Assembly: GCF_003971255.1 (NCBI RefSeq)
Contig: NZ_CP034660.1
Location: 1,612,001 to 1,676,000, forward strand
Direction: 5' to 3'
DNA from: Colwellia sp. Arc7-635
GTDB lineage: Bacteria; Pseudomonadota; Gammaproteobacteria; Enterobacterales; Alteromonadaceae
Length of the DNA stretch: 64,000 bases
Part shown: in pieces, positions 1 to 9,225 of the stretch
How the letters are laid out: each line of letters opens with the position of its first letter
Position numbering within the stretch: the first letter of the stretch is position 1
Notes under the pieces: model-generated
The model's input: only the letters and a program-made list of their open reading frames with translations
Database searches by the model: none
What the model was told of the DNA's origin: nothing
Position numbers and translations under genes: made by a program

Positions 1-165
1 CATAAGCGTTGCTATAAAGAACCTTGGGCATTAGAGGACATTTTGACGTTATTTAAACAAGAAACGAATAAGCACTTTGATCCAGATGTTATCGCAGCCT
101 TTACCCGTAGGCTTGCGGACATACTTGAATTAAATAATAAACTAACAAAAAGTGACTGCTTGTAA
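1..165 (+). CDS. C-terminal end of an HD-GYP-type response regulator (partial)
   Basis: The reading frame is open from base 1 and ends with TAA at 163-165, giving 54 residues. It contains CYKEPWALEDI and then KHFDPDVIAAF, which matches the last helix region of HD-GYP cyclic-di-GMP phosphodiesterases, where 'GKHFDPxLVxAF' is the usual closing motif. The catalytic HD and GYP motifs and any receiver domain lie upstream of the window, so the class is inferred from the tail only. The next gene, a sensor kinase, starts at or inside this stop codon, so the two are probably co-transcribed and may form a two-component pair. Confidence 0.6.
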   Translation, partial: HKRCYKEPWALEDILTLFKQETNKHFDPDVIAAFTRRLADILELNNKLTKSDCL

Positions 166-169
166 TTAT

Positions 170-1615
170 ATGAGTTCAAATAAAAAAGTTAACACTGTGA
201 CTGAAGTAAGTGCTGAAGTTAGCTCTGATTACTGTGCAATTGGAAACTCTAGTAAGAGCCACCTCAATGTTATAAATGCGTTGTTGAAGATCTCTTCACT
301 TGTGCAATCGAAACTCACCCTAGCCGAAATCTATAAAAAAATTCATCTCATTATTGCTGAAATAATTTATGTCAAAAATATTGCTATATTTTTATACGAT
401 CCCATTGATAAAATTATTGTTTTTGACTATTTTGTTGATGAAAAAGATCAAGGTATTATTGGTACAACTATGCCAATTGGTAAAGGCATTTCTTCTTATG
501 TTATTAGAAAAAACAAGCCTTGTATGTTCACCAGTGCAGAGCAGAAGGATATGCAAGTTAAAGGTAAAATCTCAAATGTTATTGGTTCTTTAAGTGAAAG
601 TTGGATGGGAGCACCTATTTCCACCAATGACGGTGTTATAGGAATAATTATACTGCAAAGTTATTCAAGCGATCATATGTATAAGGACGATGATCTACAG
701 TTACTTTCTTTTGTCGCTTCGAACATAGGTATTGTTCTTGAGCAACGAAAGCATATCGATAAAGAAAGAGAAGATAAAGCATTTCTGGAAAGTAACTTAC
801 AGTTAATTAAAGAACAAAATTTGGCGTTAGAGAATATGATGGAAACACTAAAAGGTGCGCAAACAGAGCTGGTACAAAAAGAAAAAATGGCTTCTCTAGG
901 TAATTTAGTTGCAGGTATTGCCCATGAAATTAATACTCCGATAGGTATATGCGTAACAGCAATCACCAGTTTACATCATCAATATAAAAGTCTACAAAAA
1001 AAAATAACTAATAATACAGCCTCGAATAAGCACTTAAATTATTTTTTTGAAGATGTTGCTGAAACTTGCACGATAATAGAGTCAAATACGCTTCGAGCAG
1101 CCGAATTAATCAATAGCTTTAAAGAGATAGCGGTCGATCAGTCTTCAGAAGTGTCTCGTGAAATAAACATGAAGGAATATATAAACGAAATATTACTTGC
1201 GATGCGTCCAATTTTAAAGAAAACATCGCATGAAGTGCTCGTTAAATGTCCTGAAAACTTAGTGGTTAAAACAATCCCCGGAGCTATTTCTCAAATACTG
1301 ACTAATATGATAAATAACTCTATTATTCATGGTTTTAATGATGGTGATAAAGGCTGCTTAACAATAACTGTTGTCAAAGAAAGTGATAGCTTTTGCCTTT
1401 GTTATCAAGACAATGGTAAGGGCTTGGATAACGATGAGATAAAGATGTTATTTGAACCTTTTTATACGACAAAAAGAGGCCGTGGTGGTAGTGGTTTAGG
1501 TGCGCATTTGATTTATAACATTGTTACTTCTAGTTTACATGGCAAGATAAGTGTTGAAAGCGAGCCAGGTAAAGGTTTACGTTATGATTTATCCCTTCCT
1601 ATTGAGGCGCTCTAG
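170..1615 (+). CDS. GAF-domain sensor histidine kinase
   Basis: Soluble two-component sensor kinase with no transmembrane segment. Numbered from the upstream GTG at 152, it has a GAF-like sensor domain at about residues 40-200, a coiled coil at 200-245, a HisKA region with the H-box AGIAHEINTPIG (His258), and a HATPase_c domain at about 350-485. The HATPase shows the N-box (MINNSIIHG), G1 (DNGKG), F-box (FEPFYTTK) and G2 (GSGLG). There is no receiver domain, so its partner must be a separate protein, plausibly the HD-GYP protein just upstream. Start choice: ATG at 170 lies just after the upstream stop; GTG at 152 (487 residues) overlaps it. Neither has a clear ribosome binding site. Confidence 0.85.
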   Translation: MSSNKKVNTVTEVSAEVSSDYCAIGNSSKSHLNVINALLKISSLVQSKLTLAEIYKKIHLIIAEIIYVKNIAIFLYDPIDKIIVFDYFVDEKDQGIIGTTMPIGKGISSYVIRKNKPCMFTSAEQKDMQVKGKISNVIGSLSESWMGAPISTNDGVIGIIILQSYSSDHMYKDDDLQLLSFVASNIGIVLEQRKHIDKEREDKAFLESNLQLIKEQNLALENMMETLKGAQTELVQKEKMASLGNLVAGIAHEINTPIGICVTAITSLHHQYKSLQKKITNNTASNKHLNYFFEDVAETCTIIESNTLRAAELINSFKEIAVDQSSEVSREINMKEYINEILLAMRPILKKTSHEVLVKCPENLVVKTIPGAISQILTNMINNSIIHGFNDGDKGCLTITVVKESDSFCLCYQDNGKGLDNDEIKMLFEPFYTTKRGRGGSGLGAHLIYNIVTSSLHGKISVESEPGKGLRYDLSLPIEAL

Positions 1616-1820
1616 TTCTAGCATTATTAAGTTCAGTTCAGTTTCTTTAGCGTAAATTTAGTCATCATCAAAGCTAAAATATGAACCTATAAATTCAGAA
1701 AGATCCTCATCACATTATCTAAGCCATTGATTCTATTTAAACATCAAACACTAATTATCCAGAGTTCAGCTTAAGCACAGTGAAGCAATGAACATATACT
1801 TATTTATTGTGTAATATTGC

Positions 1821-2984
1821 CTACAAGTAGCCTTTTTCAGCTTTGATTACTTTCTCCAAGTAGCGACGAGATTCTGTTTTTGGGTGCTTTCGGGTCAGTA
1901 AATAATAAACATCTTTCGGCAATTTAGCATTGAGCATTTTCATCGCTGTTTTACGGTTGCTATGAAAGGTTTTTAATACATTACCGCTGCCACCATTATA
2001 AGCCGAAATAATTGAATAGTGGCGGCTAATGTCATTACTCACCGCTTGCAAATAATTGTTATTCAGAATATGTAAGTAAGCCGAGCCAATATCAATATTA
2101 AAAGCGGGATCGAAGAGTTGCTGCTTGCTTGGTTGGCCCGCTTTCTTTTTAATGCGCTGAAAAACATCAGCTCCGGCCGTTTTAGGCACGACTTGCATTA
2201 AACCGTAAGCATTTGCACTACTAACAGCGAAGGGATTAAAGCTACTCTCAGTTTCAATGATCCCGAATATCAGTTGTGGCGATATTTGATAACGTTTCGC
2301 AGCAGCAAGCACATATTGGCTGTATTTTTGTTCGCGTAAATGCTGGTGTTTTTCAACCATATCAATTCTAACGGCATAAATCTGTTTGCGATTTTTATTA
2401 TATTTTTGCAATTTGAATTCGGTTAAATATTGAGAAAAACGATTAGCTCGCCATTGGTATTGAATGGGTTTATTGTCTTGATCAATGACTTGCTGGTACA
2501 AATACGGCTTGCCTGAAAGTTGAGGGGCATCGCTGGAAAATATGTCGGTTTTACTGGGATCTGCGCTCGATAATAAAGTGGTGACGATTGCGCGTTGTAA
2601 ATTTTCCAGGGTTTTAGCTGATGAGCTATCTGCGAGTGTTTCGACTAAAATACTGCCTTTTTCAAAATCAACAATAGCACGTGCTTTATAGTCATTAGTG
2701 TATTTAACTAGCTTTTTATTACTGGGTATTTGAGGTTTTTTTTCGCCCCAAACACTGTGAATATGCCCACTTAACTCATCGAGCAAGGACTTAATATTAT
2801 TGATGTCTTGTTTAATCAAATGATTAGTTTTAACTGCCTGATGGGCGATGCTGACAATATCGCTACGATCAGATTTTATTTGTTTAATTAAGCTTTCAGT
2901 ACTTCGAATAGAGGCAAGGTTTGGGGTACTTTTACAGCTAGTTAAACTAATCACTACCAGTAACAACAACACTTTTTTAAACAT
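1821..2984 (-). CDS. mltC: membrane-bound lytic murein transglycosylase C (MltC-like)
   Basis: Outer-membrane lipoprotein that cleaves peptidoglycan glycan strands to 1,6-anhydromuramic acid products. The N-terminus is a lipoprotein signal with lipobox LTSC (Cys17). Residues about 30-200 match the MltC N-terminal region (DUF3393). The C-terminal SLT domain starts near residue 225 and carries IIETESSFNP, with Glu246 the likely catalytic residue, then NAYGLMQVVP and SAYNGG. The length of 387 residues is close to E. coli MltC (about 360). It stands alone; the nearest minus-strand gene ends 171 bases upstream. Confidence 0.88.
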   Translation of the reverse strand: MFKKVLLLLVVISLTSCKSTPNLASIRSTESLIKQIKSDRSDIVSIAHQAVKTNHLIKQDINNIKSLLDELSGHIHSVWGEKKPQIPSNKKLVKYTNDYKARAIVDFEKGSILVETLADSSSAKTLENLQRAIVTTLLSSADPSKTDIFSSDAPQLSGKPYLYQQVIDQDNKPIQYQWRANRFSQYLTEFKLQKYNKNRKQIYAVRIDMVEKHQHLREQKYSQYVLAAAKRYQISPQLIFGIIETESSFNPFAVSSANAYGLMQVVPKTAGADVFQRIKKKAGQPSKQQLFDPAFNIDIGSAYLHILNNNYLQAVSNDISRHYSIISAYNGGSGNVLKTFHSNRKTAMKMLNAKLPKDVYYLLTRKHPKTESRRYLEKVIKAEKGYL

Positions 2985-3155
2985 TTAATGGCAGTCCTTT
3001 TTTATGTTAATCGTGCTATATCTATTGATAGGTATTGTATAGATTGATTGTTTCAATTGGTATTATGTCACGTAAATTTACGTTACTTATTTTTATGTCC
3101 TGTTGTCTGTTAGCGTCAATTATCATAAGCAATAAAAGGTGGTGTTTTAGAGCAA

Positions 3156-3929
3156 TTATTCACACTTTGCAGAGCGTAGCGTGCGCAGTGATAAACTGAT
3201 TGGGTAGTGATCAGATGAATGAATTTCTATATGCACATGGGTTTTAACCACCTCTAATTCGCGGTAGTAAATATGATCAAGATGTTGAAATAAGTGACTC
3301 AGCTTTGGCTGACGACTCATTTTTACTTCTTTTAATGAAAACGATGTCGCAAGTTGATGAAAATACTTCAACCTTTTCTTATGCCAAGTATTAAAGTCAC
3401 CGGCTAGCAGTATTGGGCCATCATGTTGCTCTAGTGTTTGGAAAACTTGGTCAACGTGGTTTTTAAACTTGTAGAAATTTACAAAGTTTATTAAGTGAGT
3501 ATTAACCACAAGCAGTGACTGGCTGCGCTTGTATAGAGGATATAAAGTGGCGAGCAGCATTTTTTTTGTTTTTGATAGCGGCTCATGATGCGCTGATGCC
3601 GAAAAGTAATGTTTTGTAGCGGCAACGCTTGAGCCAGTTTTTACGCCGGTTTCGATGTTAGTTTTAATGTTTAAAAAACTGCGCGCCATCATCCATTGAT
3701 GCTGTATTGATTCATTAAAATGAAAGTCGAAGGGGGAATTTAAAATGGCTTCTTGTAAGAGAACTAGGTCTTTGCCATCAATTAACGTTGAAAAGTCTTC
3801 TTGCCAACCGGCTTTTTTACATTTAAAAACATTCCACAATAATACTTCAATGTTTGGCCCCATCAGTTGTTTTGACGCGCAGCCCATAACTTTTAAAGAC
3901 TCAAGAGTACGATAACGTTTGTTAATCAT
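3156..3929 (-). CDS. endonuclease/exonuclease/phosphatase (EEP) family protein, YafD-like
   Basis: A 257-residue protein with the full set of EEP-superfamily metal and catalytic motifs in order: LLWNVFK near residue 30, LLQEA near 56, VVNTHL near 142, LLAGDFNTW near 175, LDHIYYR near 217 and SSDHYPISL near 238. It lacks an obvious signal peptide. Length and motif spacing resemble the UPF0294/YafD group, whose substrate is not settled, so DNA, RNA or a phosphoester are all possible. It follows the cardiolipin synthase gene on the same strand with about 55 bases between them, so they may share a transcript. Confidence 0.78.
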   Translation of the reverse strand: MINKRYRTLESLKVMGCASKQLMGPNIEVLLWNVFKCKKAGWQEDFSTLIDGKDLVLLQEAILNSPFDFHFNESIQHQWMMARSFLNIKTNIETGVKTGSSVAATKHYFSASAHHEPLSKTKKMLLATLYPLYKRSQSLLVVNTHLINFVNFYKFKNHVDQVFQTLEQHDGPILLAGDFNTWHKKRLKYFHQLATSFSLKEVKMSRQPKLSHLFQHLDHIYYRELEVVKTHVHIEIHSSDHYPISLSLRTLRSAKCE

Positions 3930-3983
3930 AAAAACACTGACCTTTCATGAAGTTAATGACACCAAATTTATTTACGATAAGTA

Positions 3984-5441
3984 TTACATATACGAAGAAA
4001 ATAGCCGGAATAAGTTGTTGCGAATTTTTTTATAGAGCGGCACAGCATTAATTATATCTTCAGTAATTTGGATAGAATTTTGCTTCTTTAGCGTAAATAA
4101 TTCCGTTAATTTTTTGTTTAGTTCACGATCAAAACATTCTAGGTTAATTTCGAAATTAAACTCTAGGCTTCTGGCATCCCAGTTAGAAGAGCCGATAAAT
4201 GACCAAACGTCGTCGATAATAACGATTTTACTGTGATCAAAGGGCCTTTTGTTTTTATATATCTTGATACCATGTTCAATTATTCTTGAGTAGTTTGCTG
4301 CCATCGTCCAGTCTACAAAAGGAATATCGCTATGTTGGGGCACCATGATCTCAATCGAAACACCGCGCATTGCTGTGGTGTGTAGAGCGGCCATTAATGT
4401 TCGGTCGGGAACAAAGTAAGGCGTGATTATTTTCACCGTACTTTGTGCGCAGACTAAGGCATTAATGAGTGTCCAGCGGGTTTTATTGTGGTGCTCATCC
4501 GGGCCGTCTTGAATGATGCGTGCAACCACGGTTTTATCGCCATTGGCATCAGCTTTGTTATTTTGGAAGTAGCGAGGAAATTTAATCAATTTCTCGGTTG
4601 CAAAAAACCAGTCTTCAATAAATACTTGGCTAATTTGGTCAATCACTGGACCCTTTACTTTAAAGTGCACGTCATCAATGGGGTACTCTGCCGTTTTAAC
4701 GATATTATTTTTACTGACGTTCATGCCGCCAATATAGGCGACTTCACCATCAATGCAGAGCGTTTTTCGGTGATTTCTTAAATTGATAAAGCGGATGTTA
4801 GTTAGTGAGGTTATTGGTGAAAACTGAGCGGTTGTTACCCCACGTTTTTTTAATGCCTGGTCTGACTTTTTCCAACTATAACCAATACCAATACTATCGA
4901 GTAGCACGTTGACAATAACACCGCGCTGCTGTGCTTTAGCTAAAGCATCAACAAATTGACGTCCGAGAGAGTCGTAATCAAATATATAACTTGATAAAAC
5001 AATATGAAGTTTGGCGCAGTCAATAGATTGAATCATGGCAGGGTAGGCCATATCTCCATTAATAAGCGGTTCAACGCTGTTACCAGCAAGGTAATTAACG
5101 GGATGAATAGCGTGACCTGCGATAATAGCCGAATGCCAATTCTTAGGTGTATCATGAAACTTTATATTGAGATCTTGCTGAATAAAGTCTTTTTTAAGTG
5201 CCGGAGGATGCTTCTTTTGCGCACTCCGTTTGATGCGGTTTATACCAAATAGCCAATAGAATAAACTACCAATTACGGGGGAAAGTATCACAAGGCCAAT
5301 CCAAGCGAGTGACGTTCGTTCATTTTCTTTGAAAAGTAGTACATGTAACGATGTTAAAGCAGATAAGCTAATATGAAAAATAACGATAACGGTTACCCAA
5401 TGGGCATATAACCATGTAACTAAGTCTTCAAATATATGCAT
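3984..5441 (-). CDS. cls: cardiolipin synthase (phospholipase D superfamily)
   Basis: Membrane enzyme that condenses two phosphatidylglycerol molecules into cardiolipin and glycerol. Two N-terminal transmembrane segments (about residues 12-37 and 44-66) form the PLDc_N region, followed by two PLD domains. Both HKD motifs are intact: NHRKTLCIDGE (His224, Lys226, Asp231) and DHSKIVIIDD (His403, Lys405, Asp410), each followed by a GG/GSSN turn. The length of 485 residues fits ClsA. The ATG at 5441 is chosen; a TTG three codons upstream (5450) is in frame and would give 488 residues. Confidence 0.88.
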   Translation of the reverse strand: MHIFEDLVTWLYAHWVTVIVIFHISLSALTSLHVLLFKENERTSLAWIGLVILSPVIGSLFYWLFGINRIKRSAQKKHPPALKKDFIQQDLNIKFHDTPKNWHSAIIAGHAIHPVNYLAGNSVEPLINGDMAYPAMIQSIDCAKLHIVLSSYIFDYDSLGRQFVDALAKAQQRGVIVNVLLDSIGIGYSWKKSDQALKKRGVTTAQFSPITSLTNIRFINLRNHRKTLCIDGEVAYIGGMNVSKNNIVKTAEYPIDDVHFKVKGPVIDQISQVFIEDWFFATEKLIKFPRYFQNNKADANGDKTVVARIIQDGPDEHHNKTRWTLINALVCAQSTVKIITPYFVPDRTLMAALHTTAMRGVSIEIMVPQHSDIPFVDWTMAANYSRIIEHGIKIYKNKRPFDHSKIVIIDDVWSFIGSSNWDARSLEFNFEINLECFDRELNKKLTELFTLKKQNSIQITEDIINAVPLYKKIRNNLFRLFSSYM

Positions 5442-5670
5442 AAGGCTCAACTTAAATAATACGATGTCAAATTATGGATACTAGTTTGTTATGTTAAAGG
5501 CTTACTATTAAAGCCAGGTGTTAAGGAGTGATGTTAAATTCGTAAAAACTGATGTTAGTAGAAAACACCAAATTTAAGAACAAACACTCAGTTAACAAAA
5601 AACTCGTGACAAAAAACGCTTATAACTAAAAATATAACTGAAAAACCACTCTAAAATAACGGAAAAAAGT

Positions 5671-6186
5671 GTGCTGATAGAATCATACAATAAAATGACG
5701 ACATATCTAATGGCTGTGCTGAGTCCTAATTTAATATTTTTAATCATAGGACTAACGACATTTGCCTCTATCGCATATTTTGTGATGATAAGTTACATCA
5801 TTACACAGATGGATAAGCGATACTTTGTTCGAAGGAACATTATTCATAAAAAAATGCTTTATAAAAGAATAATTAACAAAAAAGAGCTTGAACATAAAGC
5901 AGCTGACGATGTGAGAGGAAGCTCGAGCAAAAAGTTACTTAAAAATAGCTTAGGTTATGTCGTTAGCGTGTTAAAAATTTTTGTTGGCTTATGCTTATTG
6001 CTCTGTGGCATTGCGATGTTGGTTTTACCTGGCCAAGGTTTACTCACCATACTTATTGGGCTGAGTTTGCTACCTTTTCCGGGTAAAAATAAGTTAGAAC
6101 AAAAATTACTTTCGCTAAAGTCAGTCAGAGCTTCCTTAAATTGGATCCGCGCTAAAGCAAATAAAGACGCTTTTATTTTTGACTAA
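5671..6186 (+). CDS. PGPGW-type small membrane protein
   Basis: A 171-residue membrane protein with a transmembrane segment at about residues 18-44, a basic cytosolic stretch, and a second hydrophobic pair at about 98-135. The latter contains MLVLPGQGLLTILIGLSLL, matching the 'PGPGW' family signature (proline-glycine turn inside a hairpin of membrane helices). The family is of unknown function. GTG at 5671 has a weak purine-rich site (CGGAAAAAA) upstream; ATG at 5695 would give 163 residues and has no site. It is divergent from the cardiolipin synthase gene. Confidence 0.7.
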   Translation: MLIESYNKMTTYLMAVLSPNLIFLIIGLTTFASIAYFVMISYIITQMDKRYFVRRNIIHKKMLYKRIINKKELEHKAADDVRGSSSKKLLKNSLGYVVSVLKIFVGLCLLLCGIAMLVLPGQGLLTILIGLSLLPFPGKNKLEQKLLSLKSVRASLNWIRAKANKDAFIFD

Positions 6187-6316
6187 AGCTATATTTTTTA
6201 ATCATTTATTTCCTATAACGTAGCTTAACCTTACTGAAATCATTTCTATTTAACTGAACTGAGTTCGACTCAGCTCAGCCCAGCCCACTGCGACTAAGAG
6301 AATTTTTATTGACTAC

Positions 6317-7042
6317 TTAAACTGAATCGAACTTGGCAGCGGCTTGTTCGGCCCAAACTTTGTAAGCTAGTTTTGATGGATGTACGCCATCTTTTGCGAG
6401 ATATTCAGGGCGAAAGGGCAAGTCGACGGTCAGTATTGAGCATTTATCAATATTTGCGACAGCGATTGTCATTAACGCATTAAGTTTTTTTGCACGCAGA
6501 CCTAACCACCAACGCAGGGGTTGAGCTATAGCGGTGAATAAATGCATTGGTGGTACGCTTGAAAGTAGCACTTTTTCGGCGCCAAATTTAGTTTTAAGTA
6601 ACTCAACGATGGTATGTATATTATTCAGCCATTGGGCTTGATGAGTAAAGTGACTGACATCGTTAACGCCAACCGAGACTAAAACAAGGTCAAATTTTTG
6701 TGCGGGTAAAGATTGAAGTTCGTTGACGATATCAGTTGAGGTTAATCCTGTTTTGGCGACTAAGTGCCAATGTGTTTGGTTTTTAATGGCCAGTAATGCT
6801 GATAACTGTCCTGCCAAGGCATCTTCTTGTAAGTTTGTACCTACTCCGGCTGCAGCAGAGTCCCCTAGTACTAATAACGTTAATGGCTCGCCTTGCCCAC
6901 AAACACCGGAACGTTGGCCTTGTGCTTCCGGTAATTTAATCGTACGAAGACGCACCCAAATTGCTTGTAATAGCAATAAGGGCATAAGTAGCACGGTAAT
7001 TGTAAAATAAAGTACAGTGGAGTTATTTGCTGCTGTCTTCAA
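6317..7042 (-). CDS. SGNH/GDSL-family esterase or lipase
   Basis: A 241-residue hydrolase with an N-terminal membrane anchor or signal (about residues 10-28). It has the four SGNH blocks: GDSAAAGVG (catalytic Ser), a conserved Gly in the TGLTSTDIV region, GVNDVSHF (block III Asn), and DGVHPSKLAYKVW (catalytic Asp and His). These enzymes act on acyl esters; the substrate cannot be told from sequence. The start is TTG at 7042, supported by AAGGA six bases upstream and by the absence of a better ATG before the signal segment. It lies 69 bases downstream of the YgjV-like gene on the same strand. Confidence 0.8.
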   Translation of the reverse strand: MKTAANNSTVLYFTITVLLMPLLLLQAIWVRLRTIKLPEAQGQRSGVCGQGEPLTLLVLGDSAAAGVGTNLQEDALAGQLSALLAIKNQTHWHLVAKTGLTSTDIVNELQSLPAQKFDLVLVSVGVNDVSHFTHQAQWLNNIHTIVELLKTKFGAEKVLLSSVPPMHLFTAIAQPLRWWLGLRAKKLNALMTIAVANIDKCSILTVDLPFRPEYLAKDGVHPSKLAYKVWAEQAAAKFDSV

Positions 7043-7110
7043 TTCTATTCCTTATCAATCGTTTATGGCGTAAACCGCTGCTTATGATCACGGTCACTAA
7101 TTACTGTGAT

Positions 7111-7623
7111 TTATGGTGCAGTATTTAGCGTTTTTTTCGCGATGTAATAACGATAATAACCAATGCAACTGCTGCCGACAAAGACAACTTCAACAAGTAT
7201 CCCCACCGGTGTCCACAATATAAGATTGTGGACAAACCATAATGAGCCACCAAGTATCATCATTAAACGTAAAAATTTATCGTTATGGCTAAACGAACCG
7301 ACGGTAATAAATACAGTTGCTATAAAGCCAAGAATACTTAAAAGGCCGGAATAAGTGGATACAGTGATCAGTAAACTAATGCTCAGTGCGGCGACAGAAA
7401 TCCATTGAAACTTCCATCGAATAGAAACTAAGAATCGAATACTGGAAAATAAAAATATATAGCCCGCGGTACGTTGTTCGAGCAAGAGGTAGTGCATACC
7501 GTTAAAGAAGCAGCTGACAGAAAGCGCAGCTAGAATATAATTTTTATTTTTCAGCTGCATAGCACAACATTCAATAATGAGTGTGACGGTTACCAGCAAT
7601 TGTGAGAGTAAAAAATCAGGCAT
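7111..7623 (-). CDS. YgjV-like inner-membrane protein
   Basis: A 170-residue, very hydrophobic protein with five or six predicted membrane helices. The arrangement (a small-residue-rich N-terminal helix pair, SCFFNGMHYLLL, then SSIRFLVS and WTPVGILVEV) resembles the YgjV family of bacterial inner-membrane proteins. These have no established biochemical role. It probably heads a short operon with the SGNH hydrolase 69 bases downstream. Confidence 0.65.
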   Translation of the reverse strand: MPDFLLSQLLVTVTLIIECCAMQLKNKNYILAALSVSCFFNGMHYLLLEQRTAGYIFLFSSIRFLVSIRWKFQWISVAALSISLLITVSTYSGLLSILGFIATVFITVGSFSHNDKFLRLMMILGGSLWFVHNLILWTPVGILVEVVFVGSSCIGYYRYYIAKKTLNTAP

Positions 7624-7879
7624 AATAATGGTTTAAATTCGCTGTTTGGTCATGAAAATAAGGTCCAATTCAGATCACTTTTCAGCTCTTTGTTGATGGA
7701 GAAGAATTAAACGAGCGTTAACTTAGTAGCTAACTGAGTAATAACTAAAAGCATAATGTTAGTGCTAACACACGCAACGACGATAGTGTATTTGCAAATA
7801 CTGTCACGTAGATCTATGGGTTATGAATAATACCAAGTTAATTATTTGTTCATTCATGCTGTTGGGCTAATGTTTAGCC

Positions 7880-7905
7880 ATTAAAATTAAAATTAAAATT
7901 AAAAA
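7880..7905. repeat. AAAATT hexamer tandem repeat (about 4 units)
   Basis: ATTAAA-type hexamers are repeated about four times without interruption. The same hexamer occurs as a longer array at 34611-34660. It lies between the YgjV-like gene and hemerythrin, far from either start codon. Confidence 0.8.
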
Positions 7906-8425
7906 GTAAAACAAACAATTAATCAAATAGGTATAAGCTATTTTATAACTTGGTTTTCGTTGTTCATACTAGCAGCAATCTATATGGATTTTCTAGTCTT
8001 GTATGCTTTAAGTTTAATTTAGCAAAAGTATAGTTAACTGGGTTTATATTTGACTTTTTATTACTGTATGCTTTTTTATTTTGATTTTACTGTTTAAGTG
8101 GTTATTTATTCAGGTGCATTTGTCGGATAGAGTAACGCTGAGGAGGGTATTAAGAGTGATATCAATGTTAACAATGCAACGGCTAACGTTACCGTGCATT
8201 GCTAATCTTACTGTTATTAATGTGGAACCATCCTACGCCTTTAAACTTTCTACTAATCTCATTAAGCTAAGTCCTCAAACGAATACGTAGAGCTAAGTTT
8301 TTCGAGATAAACTCTTCTACTTTGAGCCCTTAATTCTAGACTTTAAAGCTGAAAGCTTAATCATTAGCCGTTATGTGCTAGCGCTAAGTTGACGGATTGA
8401 TGATTTTCTTGGCATTAAAACGTAG

Positions 8426-8459
8426 ACAAAGAAAATGCCGAGTATGGCATTTCCTTTGT
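8426..8459 (-). terminator. hairpin downstream of hemerythrin gene
   Basis: The inverted repeat ACAAAG-A-AAATGCC / GGCATTT-C-CTTTGT has a loop of six bases and one mismatch in the stem. It lies 38 bases after the stop of the minus-strand hemerythrin gene. The following U-tract is weak, so rho-independent termination is likely but not certain. Confidence 0.5.
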
Positions 8460-8496
8460 GTTAACTTTTATATCTCGCAGAAAGTATACGGTCTAA

Positions 8497-9075
8497 TTAT
8501 TTCACACCGTTCTTAATTAACAACTCACTGTAATCTTTGTCGGTGCCATTAATATGGTTAATCAACCAGTTAGAAAGAAACAGACTAATTTCATTTAAAG
8601 CATCATGGCCCTTTTCGTTATACAAATCCATAAAACCATCGACTTGTTCTATCATCTTTTTGTGCTGAGCCTTATGTGCAACCACATCAGGGTAGTGGTG
8701 TTGCTCCAATAATTGCTCTTCTCGGTCAAAATGATACTTGGTGTAGTCGATTAAATCTTTCAGCGCTTGACGTTCATACTCTTCGCTCATGGCGTAGTCA
8801 TAGGCGGTGCTAAATTGGTTTAATAGGTTAATTAATTTTTTGTGATCATTATCTAAGCTGTCAATGCCAACACTGTAGTCATCCTTCCATACTATTTCAT
8901 TAGTGTCAGTGACTTTTTTGTAAAACAGTGGGATTAGCACGAGTACAACAATCAGTATCCAAGATATAGGATTGGTCAGGCTCGATAAAAAACCTAAAAA
9001 TATGGCGACAATAATTAACCCTACGATGGCGGCGTATATTAACGATTTACTGCGACTGTTCATAATAATACTCAT
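8497..9075 (-). CDS. membrane-anchored bacteriohemerythrin
   Basis: Di-iron O2-binding hemerythrin domain tethered to the inner membrane. Residues about 10-52 form two transmembrane helices. The hemerythrin domain (about 62-190) keeps all metal ligands in order: the His of LDNDHKKL, His and Glu of HFDREEQLLEQHH, His of AHKAQHKKM, and His with Asp of INHINGTDKD. Such domains bind O2 and, in some bacteria, NO. The gene is divergent from nirS and shares an intergenic region holding two FNR/DNR-type boxes, so it probably responds to the same low-oxygen or NO signal. A role in O2/NO handling near the denitrification enzymes is inferred. Confidence 0.85.
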   Translation of the reverse strand: MSIIMNSRSKSLIYAAIVGLIIVAIFLGFLSSLTNPISWILIVVLVLIPLFYKKVTDTNEIVWKDDYSVGIDSLDNDHKKLINLLNQFSTAYDYAMSEEYERQALKDLIDYTKYHFDREEQLLEQHHYPDVVAHKAQHKKMIEQVDGFMDLYNEKGHDALNEISLFLSNWLINHINGTDKDYSELLIKNGVK

Positions 9076-9162
9076 ATAAAAATTGTGGTTAAATTTAAGT
9101 GATAAAGCTTGAAATGATTCTAATACTAATCGAGACCAATGCGCGTAAAACCTCTTTATTTG

Positions 9163-9176
9163 TTGACCTTGATCAA
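9163..9176. promoter_or_regulatory. FNR/DNR-type box 1 (hemerythrin-nirS intergenic)
   Basis: TTGACCTTGATCAA matches the FNR/DNR consensus TTGAT-N4-ATCAA at nine of ten half-site positions. It lies 87 bases upstream of the hemerythrin start and 316 bases upstream of nirS, with its centre 49 bases from box 2. Being palindromic, it could serve either divergent promoter. Confidence 0.7.
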
Positions 9177-9211
9177 GTTGTAAATGTATTACATTCGAAT
9201 ACTTTTAAAAC

Positions 9212-9225
9212 TTGATCTGCATCAG
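9212..9225. promoter_or_regulatory. FNR/DNR-type box 2 (hemerythrin-nirS intergenic)
   Basis: TTGATCTGCATCAG matches TTGAT-N4-ATCAA at nine of ten positions. If it activates nirS from about -41.5, the transcript would begin near 9260 with a leader of about 230 bases. On the minus strand a -10-like TACATT (9188-9183) lies at about the right distance to drive hemerythrin. Which promoter it serves is not settled by sequence. Confidence 0.65.

Larger units (their letters stand above)
7624..8496. other. 873-bp intergenic region without a convincing gene
   Basis: This AT-rich stretch holds a short AAAATT-unit tandem repeat (7880-7905) and a hairpin near its right end (8426-8459). An open frame of 69 codons at 8081-8290 lacks a ribosome binding site, a recognisable domain and gene-like composition, so it is not called. 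No RNA gene was recognised. Confidence 0.5.

Noticed and set aside
8081-8290. Open frame of 69 codons in the region upstream of hemerythrin
   Set aside because: No ribosome binding site, no recognisable motif and composition like the surrounding noncoding DNA.
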